This document shows, in pieces, positions 42,085-52,302 of a DNA stretch of 64,000 bases (its first letter is position 1; the number at the start of each line of letters is the position of its first letter). The position numbers and the translations under genes were made by a program. The notes under the pieces were generated by a model. It did not search any database, was not told the origin of the DNA, and saw nothing but the letters and a program-made list of their open reading frames with translations. The stretch is from Streptomyces sp. NBC_00576 (GTDB taxonomy: Bacteria > Actinomycetota > Actinomycetes > Streptomycetales > Streptomycetaceae). The stretch lies in NCBI RefSeq assembly GCF_036345175.1, contig NZ_CP107780.1:2852001-2916000 (forward strand), written 5' to 3'.

Positions 42085-42225
42085 TCCCGTCAGCGATCCC
42101 GTCGGCGGCCAGGCCACCCTCCAGTGCGGTGCGATCACATGCAACGGGGTGAAGTCGGGCTCGGTGCCGCCCGGATGGAAGGTCCGCGTGGTGGTCTCCT
42201 CGGTCACTCCCTCGGGCACGCACAC
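42076..42225 (-). CDS. Possible small ORF of 49 residues, unknown
   Basis: The minus strand encodes VCVPEGVTEETTTRTFHPGG followed by TEPDFTPLHVIAPHWRVAWP and a stop at 42076, overlapping the PAP2 3' end by 9 bp. It reads like real coding sequence rather than a mirror of another gene, but I recognise no family. It may be an intact small protein or the tail of a decayed one. Confidence 0.3.
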   Translation of the reverse strand: MCVPEGVTEETTTRTFHPGGTEPDFTPLHVIAPHWRVAWPPTGSLTGSA

Positions 42226-42642
42226 GCCTCACTCTGCCTCCGAGCGCCACGGCGGCTCCAGCCATCGTCAATTACCCGGCTGTACCCAGCTGTTGGCTGT
42301 GCGGCAGGCAGAGGGCCGCGGGAGTCTCGGACATCACCTGTCCTCGTCCATCATCTGTCCTCGTCGGTCGCTTGACTCGCCGCCGCCTCGTGCATGGCCA
42401 GTTCGAGGAGTGGCAGGTCGGGTTGGTCAATGACGCGGGTGAGGACGTCGAGGGTGGGGTAGCCGAGTTCACCCGGCAGGATCAGTACGTCCCAGGCCTT
42501 GCCGGCGGGCAGCAGCGCGGTCCCCAGGGGATTGCGCTTCCGGGATCATTACGCGGGTTCCGCCACGTCGTGGGAGTGAATGAGATCACTGCCAGTGAGC
42601 TGGGGCGTACGCCTGTGGATCACTGCACACCGGCCCGCGCCG
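42085..42642. other. Degenerate stretch between PAP2 and FAD oxidoreductase
   Basis: These 558 bp hold only the small ORF and the primase-like fragment listed separately; no intact longer gene is supported on either strand. Confidence 0.6.
42351..42560 (-). pseudogene. Fragment resembling bifunctional DNA primase/polymerase-like protein
   Basis: The minus strand reads RKRNPLGTALLPAGKAWDVL then ILPGELGYPTLDVLTRVID and ends SQATDEDR-stop at 42351. This resembles an internal segment of a small Streptomyces family annotated as primase/polymerase-like. An in-frame stop lies just upstream (near 42549), so only a scrap remains. Confidence 0.4.
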
Positions 42643-44076
42643 TCAACTGTCGAAGCCCAGCCCCAGCCGGTCCATCGTCTTCAGCCACAGGTTGCGCCGG
42701 CCGCCGCGTGCGTCCGCCCGTGCCAGCGACCACTTGGTGAGCGCGATGCCGGTCCATGCGAGCGGCTCGGGCGGGAACGGCAGCGGCTTCTTGCGGACCA
42801 TCTCCAGCGACGTCCGCTCCGTGCGCTCCCCCGCCAGCAGGTCCAGCATCACGTCCGCGCCGAACCGGGTGGCGCCGACCCCGAGGCCGGTGAACCCCGC
42901 CGCGTACGCCACCCTGCCCCCGTGCGCGGTGCCGAAGAACGCCGAGAAACGCGAGCAGGTGTCGATCGCCCCGCCCCACGCGTGCGTGAAGCGGACGCCC
43001 TCCAGCTGCGGGAAGCAGGTGAAGAAGTGGTCGGCCAGCTTGGCGTAGGTCTCCGGACGGTCGTCGTACTCGGCGCGCACCCGGCCGCCGTACGGATAGA
43101 TCGCGTCGTAACCGCCCCACAGGATGCGGTTGTCGGCGCTCAGCCGGAAGTAGTGGAACTGGTTGGCGCTGTCCCCGAGGCCCTGCCGGTTGCGCCAGCC
43201 GATGTCGGCGAGCTGCGTCTCGCTCAGGGGTTCGGTCATCAGCGCGTAGTCGTAGACGGGGACCGTGTACGCGCGCACACGCTTGACCAGGTTCGGAAAG
43301 ATGTTCGTGCCGAGCGCGATCCGGCGGGCGCGGACCGACCCGTAGGGCGTGCGTACGGCCATTCCGGCGCCGTACGGCCGCAGGGTGAGGGCCGGGGTGT
43401 GCTCGTAGACGCGGACGCCCAGGCGCAGGCAGGCCCTTTTCAGGCCCCAGACCAGTTTCGCCGGGTTGAGCATCGCGACGCCGGTGCGGTCGTGCAGGCC
43501 GGCCAGGAAGGTGGGGGACGCGACTTGCTCCCGTACCGCTTCCGCGCCCAGGAACTCGGTACCGGTCGCGAGGCCCTTGCCCGCCAACTCCTCGTACCAG
43601 GTGCGGAGTTCGGCCGCCTGATGCGGTTCGGTGGCGACGTCGATCTCGCCGGTGCGTTCGAAGTCGCAGTCGAGTGAGTGCCGGGCCACGGCCTTCTCGA
43701 TCTCGTCGAGGTTGTGCGCGCCGAGCTCCTGGAGCTGGTGGATCTCGTCCGGCCAGCGGGCGAGGCCGTTGGCCAGGCCGTGGGTGAGGGAGGCGGCGCA
43801 GAAGCCGCCGTTGCGGCCCGAGGCGGCCCAGCCCACCTCGCGGCCCTCGACGAGCACGACGTCCCGCTGCGGGTCGCGCTCCTTGGCGATCAGCGCGGTC
43901 CACAGCCCGCTGTAACCGCCGCCCACCACCAGCAGGTCGCAGCTCTCGGCGCCGGTGAGGGCGGGTTCGGGGCGGGGCCTGCCGGGGTCGTCCAGCCAGT
44001 AGGCGACCGGCTGGGCGTCGGAAAGTGACTTCGTCCAGCGATTTACATTTCCATGGGTCATGGCGCTTGGGGCCAT
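42643..44076 (-). CDS. FAD-dependent amine oxidoreductase, PuuB-like (gamma-glutamylputrescine oxidase type)
   Basis: A 477-residue DAO-family flavoprotein. The FAD-binding Rossmann motif is CDLLVVGGGYSGLWTALIA (about residues 46–64), followed by the family motif WAASGRNGGFC and a C-terminal AAGFTGLGVGATRFGAD. It resembles PuuB/OrdL oxidases that convert (gamma-glutamyl)putrescine to the aldehyde with hydrogen peroxide. GGGAG precedes ATG 44076. It is the last gene of the minus-strand polyamine operon, 48 bp after the PotC-like permease; the dehydrogenase at 48.4 kb would oxidise its aldehyde product. Confidence 0.87.
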   Translation of the reverse strand: MAPSAMTHGNVNRWTKSLSDAQPVAYWLDDPGRPRPEPALTGAESCDLLVVGGGYSGLWTALIAKERDPQRDVVLVEGREVGWAASGRNGGFCAASLTHGLANGLARWPDEIHQLQELGAHNLDEIEKAVARHSLDCDFERTGEIDVATEPHQAAELRTWYEELAGKGLATGTEFLGAEAVREQVASPTFLAGLHDRTGVAMLNPAKLVWGLKRACLRLGVRVYEHTPALTLRPYGAGMAVRTPYGSVRARRIALGTNIFPNLVKRVRAYTVPVYDYALMTEPLSETQLADIGWRNRQGLGDSANQFHYFRLSADNRILWGGYDAIYPYGGRVRAEYDDRPETYAKLADHFFTCFPQLEGVRFTHAWGGAIDTCSRFSAFFGTAHGGRVAYAAGFTGLGVGATRFGADVMLDLLAGERTERTSLEMVRKKPLPFPPEPLAWTGIALTKWSLARADARGGRRNLWLKTMDRLGLGFDS

Positions 44077-44124
44077 GATTCCAACTCCCTACGAATGCCT
44101 GTGAACGCGAACGACGGTGAACGG

Positions 44125-44940
44125 CTATGCGCTCTTCTGCCTGTTTCGACGGTTGCCGATGACCATTCCGGTCAGCACGAACAGTACGGCGATCAGGAAC
44201 ATGGCCGTACCGATGACATTGATCTGAACGGGCGTTCCGCGCTGCGCCGAACCCCAGACGAACATGGGGAAGGTGACGGTCGATCCCGCGTTGAAATTGG
44301 TGATGATGAAATCGTCGAAGGAGAGCGCGAAGGCGAGCAGCGCGCCCGCCGCGATCCCGGGCGCCACGATCGGCAGGGTGACGCGTACGAAGGTCTGCAC
44401 CGGGCCCGCGTACAGGTCCCGGGCGGCCTCCTCCAGCCGTGGGTCCATCGACATCACGCGGGCCTTCACGGCGACGACGACGAAGCTGAGGCAGAACATG
44501 ATGTGGGCGATCAGGATCGTCCAGAAGCCCAGCTGTGCGCCCAGGTTGAGGAACAGCGTGAGCAGCGAGGCCGCCATGACGACCTCGGGCATCGCCATCG
44601 GGAGGAAGATGAGGGAGTTGACGGTGCCCCGCGCACGGAAGCGGTACCGCACCAGCGCGAAGGCGATCATCGTGCCGAGGACGGTCGCACCGATGGTCGC
44701 CCAGAAGGCGATCCGCAGGCTGAGCGAGAGCGAGCCGCACATGCCGGCGACCCCGCAGGGATCCCGCCAGGCGTCCGTCGAGAACTGCTGCCACTCGTAA
44801 TTGAAGCGGCCCTTGGGTTTGTTGAAGGAGAACACCGTGACGACGACGTTCGGCAGCAGGAGATAGCCGAGGGTCACCAGTCCCGCGATGACGACGAAAT
44901 GGCTCTTGAGCCAGCGCCCGATCGAATTCACGAAGGCCAT
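44125..44940 (-). CDS. potC: Polyamine ABC transporter permease, PotC-like
   Basis: A 271-residue permease with six predicted helices. The EAA loop appears as LEEAARDLYAGPVQTFVRVTLPIV, and FDDFIITNFNAG is typical of PotC/PotI proteins. The start codon directly abuts the PotB-like stop (no spacer), indicating coupled translation. It pairs with PotB to form the membrane channel for putrescine/spermidine uptake. Confidence 0.93.
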   Translation of the reverse strand: MAFVNSIGRWLKSHFVVIAGLVTLGYLLLPNVVVTVFSFNKPKGRFNYEWQQFSTDAWRDPCGVAGMCGSLSLSLRIAFWATIGATVLGTMIAFALVRYRFRARGTVNSLIFLPMAMPEVVMAASLLTLFLNLGAQLGFWTILIAHIMFCLSFVVVAVKARVMSMDPRLEEAARDLYAGPVQTFVRVTLPIVAPGIAAGALLAFALSFDDFIITNFNAGSTVTFPMFVWGSAQRGTPVQINVIGTAMFLIAVLFVLTGMVIGNRRNRQKSA

Positions 44941-45867
44941 TTAAACCAGGTCCTCCGTCCCGGACTTGCGGATGTAGAGGGTGACCATGATGAGGATCGC
45001 GGCCATCAGGATGAAGGAGAGGGCGGCGGCTGTCGGATAGTCGAGGATGCGCAGGAACTGCGTCTGGATGACATTGCCGATCATGCGGGTGTCCGTGGAG
45101 CCGAGGAGGTCGGCGTTGACGTAGTCGCCGCTCGCCGGGATGAAGGTGAGCAGTGTGCCGGAGACGACACCCGGCATCGACAGCGGGAAGGTGACCTTGC
45201 GGAAGGTCGTGAACGGCCTGGCGTAGAGGTCACCGGCCGCTTCGTGCAGCCGTCCGTCGATGCGTTCGAGCGAGGTGTAGAGCGGCAGGATCATGAACGG
45301 CAGGAAGTTGTACGTCAGACCGCACACCACCGCGAGCGGCGTGGCCAGCACCCGGTCGCCCGCCGTGATGCCGAGCCAGCTGGTGACGTCCAGGACGTGC
45401 AGCGAGTTGAGGGCGCCGACGACCGGGCCGCCGTCCGCGAGGATCGTCTTCCAGGCGAGCGTACGGATCAGGAAGCTGGTGAAGAACGGCGCGATGACCA
45501 GGATCATGATCAGGTTGCGCCAGCGTCCCGCGCGGAAGGCGATCAGATACGCGAGCGGATACCCAAGGACCAGGCAGAGGACCGTCGCGGCACCGGCGTA
45601 CAGCACCGAGCGCAGGAACTGCGGCCAGTAGTCGGCCAGGGCGTCCCAGTAGGTCGCGAAGTGCCAGGTGACCTTGTAGCCCTCCTCCAGGGAGCCCGTC
45701 TGCACGGACGTGGAGGCCTGGTAGACCATCGGCAGCGCGAAGAACACGAACAGCCAGAGCAGACCGGGCAGGAGCAGCCAGTACGGCGTCCAGCGGCCTC
45801 TCCTGCGCGGGGGCTTCTTCGTCGGCGCCGGCGCCAGGGGCGGCGCGTCGGGGGTCGCGGTGGCCAT
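44941..45867 (-). CDS. potB: Polyamine ABC transporter permease, PotB-like
   Basis: A 308-residue inner-membrane permease. After a Pro/Arg-rich cytoplasmic N-terminus, helix one reads LLLPGLLWLFVFFALPMVY; the EAA loop is LHEAAGDLYARPFTTFRKVTFPLS, and PASGDYVNADLLGSTDTRMIG is typical of PotB/PotH. Its ATG shares one base with the PotA-like stop (TGATG). Confidence 0.93.
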   Translation of the reverse strand: MATATPDAPPLAPAPTKKPPRRRGRWTPYWLLLPGLLWLFVFFALPMVYQASTSVQTGSLEEGYKVTWHFATYWDALADYWPQFLRSVLYAGAATVLCLVLGYPLAYLIAFRAGRWRNLIMILVIAPFFTSFLIRTLAWKTILADGGPVVGALNSLHVLDVTSWLGITAGDRVLATPLAVVCGLTYNFLPFMILPLYTSLERIDGRLHEAAGDLYARPFTTFRKVTFPLSMPGVVSGTLLTFIPASGDYVNADLLGSTDTRMIGNVIQTQFLRILDYPTAAALSFILMAAILIMVTLYIRKSGTEDLV

Positions 45868-47024
45868 CAGGCGGCCGCCTCGTCGTCGACCGTCTCGACG
45901 CCCGCGTCTATGTCCTGATCGGCGTCCAGGCCGAAGGTGTGCGCCGGATTCCAGTGCAGGACGACCTCCGCACCCGGGACCAGCCTGGTGTCGCGGTCGA
46001 TGTTCTGGACGTACACCTCGAACTCGGGGCAGACGGGGCTGTCGATGACGTACTGCGTGGAGACGCCGATGAAACTGGTGGCGGCGATCTTGCCGGTGAT
46101 GCGGTTGCGGCCGGCCGGGATGTCGCCGGCGTCGCCCGCGTGCGTGAGGGAGATCTTCTCGGGGCGGACTCCGACCAGTACCTTGCCGCCGGTCCTGGTC
46201 GGCGCGGAACAGCGGGCCTCGGGGAGCAGGAGCTTGCCGCCGCCCGCCTTGAGGACGATCTCGTCGCCGCTCTTGGTGGCGACCTCGGCCTCGATGAGGT
46301 TGGAGGTGCCGAGGAAGTTCGCGACGAACGTGGTGTGCGGGTTCTCATAGAGGTCGGCGGGCGACCCGAGCTGCTCGACTCTGCCCGCGTTCATCACGGC
46401 GACCGTGTCGGCCATCGTCATGGCCTCCTCCTGGTCGTGCGTGACATGGACGAACGTGATGCCGACCTCGGTCTGGATGCGCTTCAGCTCCAGCTGCATC
46501 TGGCGGCGCAGCTTGAGGTCCAGGGCACCGAGCGGTTCGTCGAGGAGGAGCACCTTGGGGGTGTTGATCAGCGCGCGGGCCACGGCGACGCGCTGCTGCT
46601 GGCCGCCGGAGAGCTGGTGCGGCTTCTTGCGCGCCTGCTCGCCCAACTGCACGAGCTCCAGCATGTCGTCGACCTGCTTCTTCACCGACTTGATGCCGCG
46701 CCGGCGCAGGCCGAAGGCGACGTTCTCGAAGATGTCGAGGTGCGGGAAGAGCGCGTACGACTGGAAGACGGTGTTCACCGGCCGCTTGTACGGCGGCAGG
46801 TTCGTGACCTCCTGCTCGCCGAGGAAGACGGTCCCGGAGGAAGGTTCCTCCAGGCCTGCGATCATCCGCAGGGTCGTGGTCTTCCCGCAGCCGGAGGCAC
46901 CGAGCAGAGCGAAGAAGGAGCCCTGCGGGACGGTGAGGTCGAGCGGGTGTACGGCGGTGAAGGAGCCGTACCTCTTGCTGATCCCGGAGAGACGGACGTC
47001 GCCGCCGTGGTCTGTGCTGGTCAT
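45867..47024 (-). CDS. potA: Polyamine ABC transporter ATP-binding protein, PotA-like
   Basis: A 385-residue ATPase: Walker A GASGCGKTT, signature LSGGQQQRVAVARAL, Walker B LLLDEPLGALD, H-loop HVTHDQEEA, then a C-terminal TOBE/OB domain (VLVGVRPEKISLTHAG). It energises the PotB/PotC permeases. MTSTDHGGDV at 47024 is the start. In contrast to the glycan locus, this transporter brings its own ATPase. Confidence 0.95.
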   Translation of the reverse strand: MTSTDHGGDVRLSGISKRYGSFTAVHPLDLTVPQGSFFALLGASGCGKTTTLRMIAGLEEPSSGTVFLGEQEVTNLPPYKRPVNTVFQSYALFPHLDIFENVAFGLRRRGIKSVKKQVDDMLELVQLGEQARKKPHQLSGGQQQRVAVARALINTPKVLLLDEPLGALDLKLRRQMQLELKRIQTEVGITFVHVTHDQEEAMTMADTVAVMNAGRVEQLGSPADLYENPHTTFVANFLGTSNLIEAEVATKSGDEIVLKAGGGKLLLPEARCSAPTRTGGKVLVGVRPEKISLTHAGDAGDIPAGRNRITGKIAATSFIGVSTQYVIDSPVCPEFEVYVQNIDRDTRLVPGAEVVLHWNPAHTFGLDADQDIDAGVETVDDEAAA

Positions 47025-47077
47025 GGTGTGGTCCTTGGGGAGTCGGAGGAGTTTCGCACCGCTGGGAGCAGGCGTTG

Positions 47078-48325
47078 CTACGCCCCTGTCAACTTCGCGA
47101 ACTTCTCCTCGTACGCCGTCTCTTCCTTCTGGCTCAGCAACCGGAAGGCGTGGGACTTCGCGGCCATCGCCGCGTCGGGAATGATCAGCGGGTTGTCCGC
47201 CGCGTCCTTGTCGAGCTTCGCGAGGTAGGGCTTCACTCCCTCGACGGGACACACGTAGTTGATGTAGGCGGCCAGTTCGGCGGCCGGCTCGGGCTCGTAG
47301 TAGTAGTCCATGAGCCGCTCGGCGTTCGTCTTGTGGCGCGCCTTGTTGGGGATCAGCATGTTGTCGCTCGAGGTGATGTAGCCGCTGTCCGGGATGATGA
47401 AGTCGATGTCCGGGCTGTCCGCCTTGAGCTGGACCACGTCCCCGGCCCAGGCGATACAGGCCGCGAAGTCGCCCGACGTCAGGTCGGCCGTGTAGTCGTT
47501 GCCGGAGAAGCGGCGGATCTGGCCCTTGTCGACGGCCTTCTGGAGGCGGGCGATCGCCGCGTCGTAGTCGTCGTCGGTGAATTTCGCCGGGTCCTTGCCC
47601 ATGTCCAGCAGGGTCATGCCGATGCTGTCGCGCATCTCGGAGAGGAACCCGACGCGCCCCTTGAGCTTGGGGTTGTCGAGCATGTCGGAGACCGACTTCA
47701 CCTCGACACCGTCCAGGGCCTTCTTGTTGTAGGCGATGACGGTCGAGATGCCCTGCCAGGGGTACGAATAGGCGCGACCCGGGTCCCAGTCGGGGCTGCG
47801 GAACTGATCCGACAGGTTCGCGAACGCGTGCGGGAGGTTGGAGGGGTCCAGTTTCTGCACCCAGCCGAGACGGATCAGCCGGCCGGCCAGCCAGTCGGTG
47901 AGGACGATGATGTCCCGGCCGGTGTCCTGGCCCGCCGCGAGCTGCGGTTTGATCTTGCCGAAGAACTCGACGTTGTCGTTGATGTCCTCGGTGTACTTGA
48001 CCTTGATGCCGGTCCGCTCGGTGAACGCGTCGAGCGTGGGGTGGTGCTTCTCGCTCTCGTCGACGTCCATGTACTCGGTCCAGTTGGAGAAGTTGACGGT
48101 CTTCTCCTTGGCCGAGTGGTCGTCCGCGGAGACGCCTCCCGCTGTTTTGCCGGCCGCGGGGATGCCGCAGCCGGTCAGCGCACCGAGGCCGCCGGCCACC
48201 AGGGCACCGCCCGCGGAGGCGCGCAGCAGGTTCCGACGGGTCAGGGCGGCCCTGCCGTTTCGGAAGCTGCGCCGCATGGCGGCCACCTGGGCCGGGGAAA
48301 GGCGGTCGGGCTCGTACTGCTCCAT
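47078..48325 (-). CDS. potD: Polyamine-binding lipoprotein, PotD/PotF-like
   Basis: A 415-residue periplasmic-type binding protein. The leader has a twin-arginine motif (LTRRNLLRAS) and lipobox LGALTGCG with Cys53. The mature part follows the PotD fold: VNFSNWTEYMD, the ligand-contact stretches DIIVLTDWLAGR and IAWAGDVVQL, and YINYVCPVEG. Putrescine or spermidine is the inferred ligand. It is 57 bp from the dehydrogenase gene and 53 bp from potA, all on the minus strand. Confidence 0.93.
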   Translation of the reverse strand: MEQYEPDRLSPAQVAAMRRSFRNGRAALTRRNLLRASAGGALVAGGLGALTGCGIPAAGKTAGGVSADDHSAKEKTVNFSNWTEYMDVDESEKHHPTLDAFTERTGIKVKYTEDINDNVEFFGKIKPQLAAGQDTGRDIIVLTDWLAGRLIRLGWVQKLDPSNLPHAFANLSDQFRSPDWDPGRAYSYPWQGISTVIAYNKKALDGVEVKSVSDMLDNPKLKGRVGFLSEMRDSIGMTLLDMGKDPAKFTDDDYDAAIARLQKAVDKGQIRRFSGNDYTADLTSGDFAACIAWAGDVVQLKADSPDIDFIIPDSGYITSSDNMLIPNKARHKTNAERLMDYYYEPEPAAELAAYINYVCPVEGVKPYLAKLDKDAADNPLIIPDAAMAAKSHAFRLLSQKEETAYEEKFAKLTGA

Positions 48326-48382
48326 GCGCGTGGTGCCCTTTCGGGAGGGTGTGCGGCCGCTGGTCGGTCGGCCTGTGTCCGG

Positions 48383-49906
<1,524 letters not shown>

Positions 49907-50113
49907 GTCGCTCTCCTCCGTCACCCGCCCCGCACTGCGGGGGTCAACGTAGCTCCAGGTCCATTTGAGTGCCGATCCTGACAGAGCAAGTGGACTCCAA
50001 CAAGGGATTCCGTTGTTGCCATTTGGTTACGCGACGGAATCTGTCGACCAGGTGTCGAGCCGGATGGGAAATGACGGGACGTGATGTCAGTGGTGGCTGC
50101 CAGACTCGCGTGC

Positions 50114-50710
50114 ATGGGGAAACTCGTAGCGAACACGGAGAACACCGGGAAGTCGGGGCAGATCGACTCGGTCGAGGCCCTGACCAGGGAAGTCCGTGCG
50201 GGGGCCCGGGTCAGGTACCTGCACTTCTGGGGGCACCGACCACGCCCGGACGGCGGTGTGGGTGCGAGCTGTCTCAGCCAGTGGTGGCCGGCCGCGTTTT
50301 CGGTGGACGGGGTGGAGTACGCGACGGCCGAGCACTGGATGATGGCCGCCAAGGCCCGCCTGTTCGAGGACGAGGAGGCGGAGCACCGGGCGATCTCGGC
50401 ACCGAACCCGGCACTGGCGAAGAAGGCCGGGCGGCTCGTGCGTGGCTTCGACGAGGCCGTATGGGAGCGCGAGCGCTTCGGGATCGTGGTCGAGGGCAGC
50501 GTCCACAAGTTCGCCGCGCATACCGCGCTGCGGGGTTTTCTGCTGGGCACGGGCGAACGCGTGCTGGTGGAGGCGAGCCCCATGGACCGCGTGTGGGGCA
50601 TCGGCCTCGCCGCGGACGACGAGGCGGCGATGGATCCCGAACGGTGGCGGGGCCCGAACCTGCTGGGGTTCGCGCTGATGGCAGCGCGGGAGCGGTTGCG
50701 GGTGGGTTAG
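50114..50710 (+). CDS. NADAR (YbiA/DUF1768) domain protein
   Basis: A 198-residue cytoplasmic protein covering one NADAR domain: YLHFWGHR, LSQWWPAAFSVDGVEYATAEHWMMAAKA, GRLVRGFDEAVWERERF, and the end SPMDRVWGIGL…NLLGFALMAARERL. NADAR proteins act on N-glycosidic bonds to ribose derivatives; known members handle riboflavin-pathway intermediates or remove ADP-ribose from guanine. Which applies here cannot be told. ATG at 50114 starts MGKLVANT. It is divergent from the polyamine operon. Confidence 0.88.
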   Translation: MGKLVANTENTGKSGQIDSVEALTREVRAGARVRYLHFWGHRPRPDGGVGASCLSQWWPAAFSVDGVEYATAEHWMMAAKARLFEDEEAEHRAISAPNPALAKKAGRLVRGFDEAVWERERFGIVVEGSVHKFAAHTALRGFLLGTGERVLVEASPMDRVWGIGLAADDEAAMDPERWRGPNLLGFALMAARERLRVG

Positions 50711-51066
50711 CGCTCCGCCGGATGCGCGGTTCGTCTGCCATGGGTCGGGGGGCTGGGGAGGCTGGCGGGGGCCGGTCGCGCCCACGCTGCGGCGGCCCGG
50801 ATGAGCCCGGCCCGCGCCCCTCGAAGGTGCGGATTCCGCTGGGGACGGGCGAGGCCGGCGGGAACGGGCCCTTTCACCCGGCGGCGGACCGGATGGATAC
50901 AGCCGCGCGCCACCTCGCGGGATGCGGATTCCGCACCCGCCTTCCCGGGGCCGCTCGGATCCGCCTGCTCAGCCGCTGCCGCGGCGGGCGACGCCCTGGG
51001 GTCCCCCTCCGTGGAAGGCATGGCATGCCCCATGTCTCCAACACGATCCGCCGGGCAGGCCCTGGA
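50711..51066. other. Intergenic stretch, nothing recognised
   Basis: A 356-bp gap between the convergent NADAR and DUF4190-type genes. No gene, strong hairpin or repeat was recognised. Confidence 0.5.
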
Positions 51067-52071
51067 TCAGTCCTGGACCTGCTGGGACAGGACGGTCGAG
51101 TAACTGCCGTCGATGTTGTCCGCGGACCCCTCTTCGCCGAACGCGATGATGAGGACGCCGAACGCCACGGCGATGACGATGCCGACGGCACCGCAGATGA
51201 TCCCGGCCAGCGCCTGGCCCGGGTTGGTCGCCTGGCCCCGGCGGGCCCTCTGCCGGGCGACCAGGCCGAAGACCACGGCGAGGATGCCCAGGATGATCGC
51301 CAGCGGCCAGAGGCAGAAGAAGACAGCCGAGATGATGCCGACCACGAGCGAGGCCGTACCCATGCCGTTCATCGGCTGCGGCGCCATCGGGGCCCAGCCG
51401 TAGCCGGGGCCGCCGCCGTACATCGGGGGCGCGGGATACCCGGGGCCGGAACCGGCGTATCCGGACTGCTGGGGATAGCCGTAGCCCGCACCGGACGGGT
51501 GGGTCGGATAAGACGGATAGGCGTACGGCGCCTGTCCGGGGCCGTCGGGTGCTATGGGCGGCGGGGGAACCGGCCCGCCGGGCGCGGCGGGCCGGGCGTA
51601 GGAGGCCTGAGGGGTGGGGGGCGCGAAGGGGTTGTCCTGCGGGACGCCGGCAACGGGGCCGCCGGGCGGGGCGAAGGGGTTGGCCCAGGGCTGGGAGGCC
51701 TGGGCCGCCGGGGCTGCCGGTGGAGGCGTGGTGCCCGCCGGGGTCGAGGTGACCGTGGGGTGGTTGTGGACGGAGGGGAGTGGCGGGTCGGCGTCGCCGG
51801 CCTTCCGGAACATCGTGCGGCGTGGGCCGTCGGCGGCGGAGCCGGAGCCCCGGGCGTCCGCTGCCGGCGCTGCCCACGGGTCGGGCTCGACGCCGGAATC
51901 CGCCGTACCGTCGGAAGCCGGCCCGGCCGGAGGCTTGTCCATCGGGACCCGTGCGGGCGTGCCGTTCGCGGGGCTCTCGCCGACGGTTTCGCCGGTCGCC
52001 GCGCCCTCGGAACTCGCCCCCTCCGCAGGGATGTTCTCCGGCGAGTGCGGCGGCTGCGCGGCATCGGACAT
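51067..52071 (-). CDS. DUF4190-type membrane protein with Pro/Gly-rich N-terminus
   Basis: A 334-residue protein. The first ~225 residues are low-complexity, rich in Pro, Gly, Ala and Tyr (YGYPQQSGYAGSGPGYP). Two membrane helices follow, GMGTASLVVGIISAVFFCLWPLAIILGILAVVFG and GQALAGIICGAVGIVIAVAFGVLIIAFG, the DUF4190 pattern, then a short outside tail. Function unknown; such proteins are common in actinobacteria. MSDAAQPPHS at 52071 is preferred over upstream starts. Confidence 0.82.
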   Translation of the reverse strand: MSDAAQPPHSPENIPAEGASSEGAATGETVGESPANGTPARVPMDKPPAGPASDGTADSGVEPDPWAAPAADARGSGSAADGPRRTMFRKAGDADPPLPSVHNHPTVTSTPAGTTPPPAAPAAQASQPWANPFAPPGGPVAGVPQDNPFAPPTPQASYARPAAPGGPVPPPPIAPDGPGQAPYAYPSYPTHPSGAGYGYPQQSGYAGSGPGYPAPPMYGGGPGYGWAPMAPQPMNGMGTASLVVGIISAVFFCLWPLAIILGILAVVFGLVARQRARRGQATNPGQALAGIICGAVGIVIAVAFGVLIIAFGEEGSADNIDGSYSTVLSQQVQD

Positions 52072-52302
52072 GCGTGGGGTCCCCTCGTTCGTACGTTCTG
52101 TCATGCTACGGCCCGCGATCGCAGGGCGACGGAGCGCCTCGGCATCCCCGGCCGCCCCTCCCACCTGCCCTGCCCCGGACGGAACCCACGGGTGTCTCTT
52201 CGCGGGCCCGGCCTACGATGATCCCCGAGTCATCGATCAGCCGATCACCCGCGTCCCGCCGACCACCGCACGGTCCGGGGCGCCGTTCCCGGGGAGGAAC
52301 CC

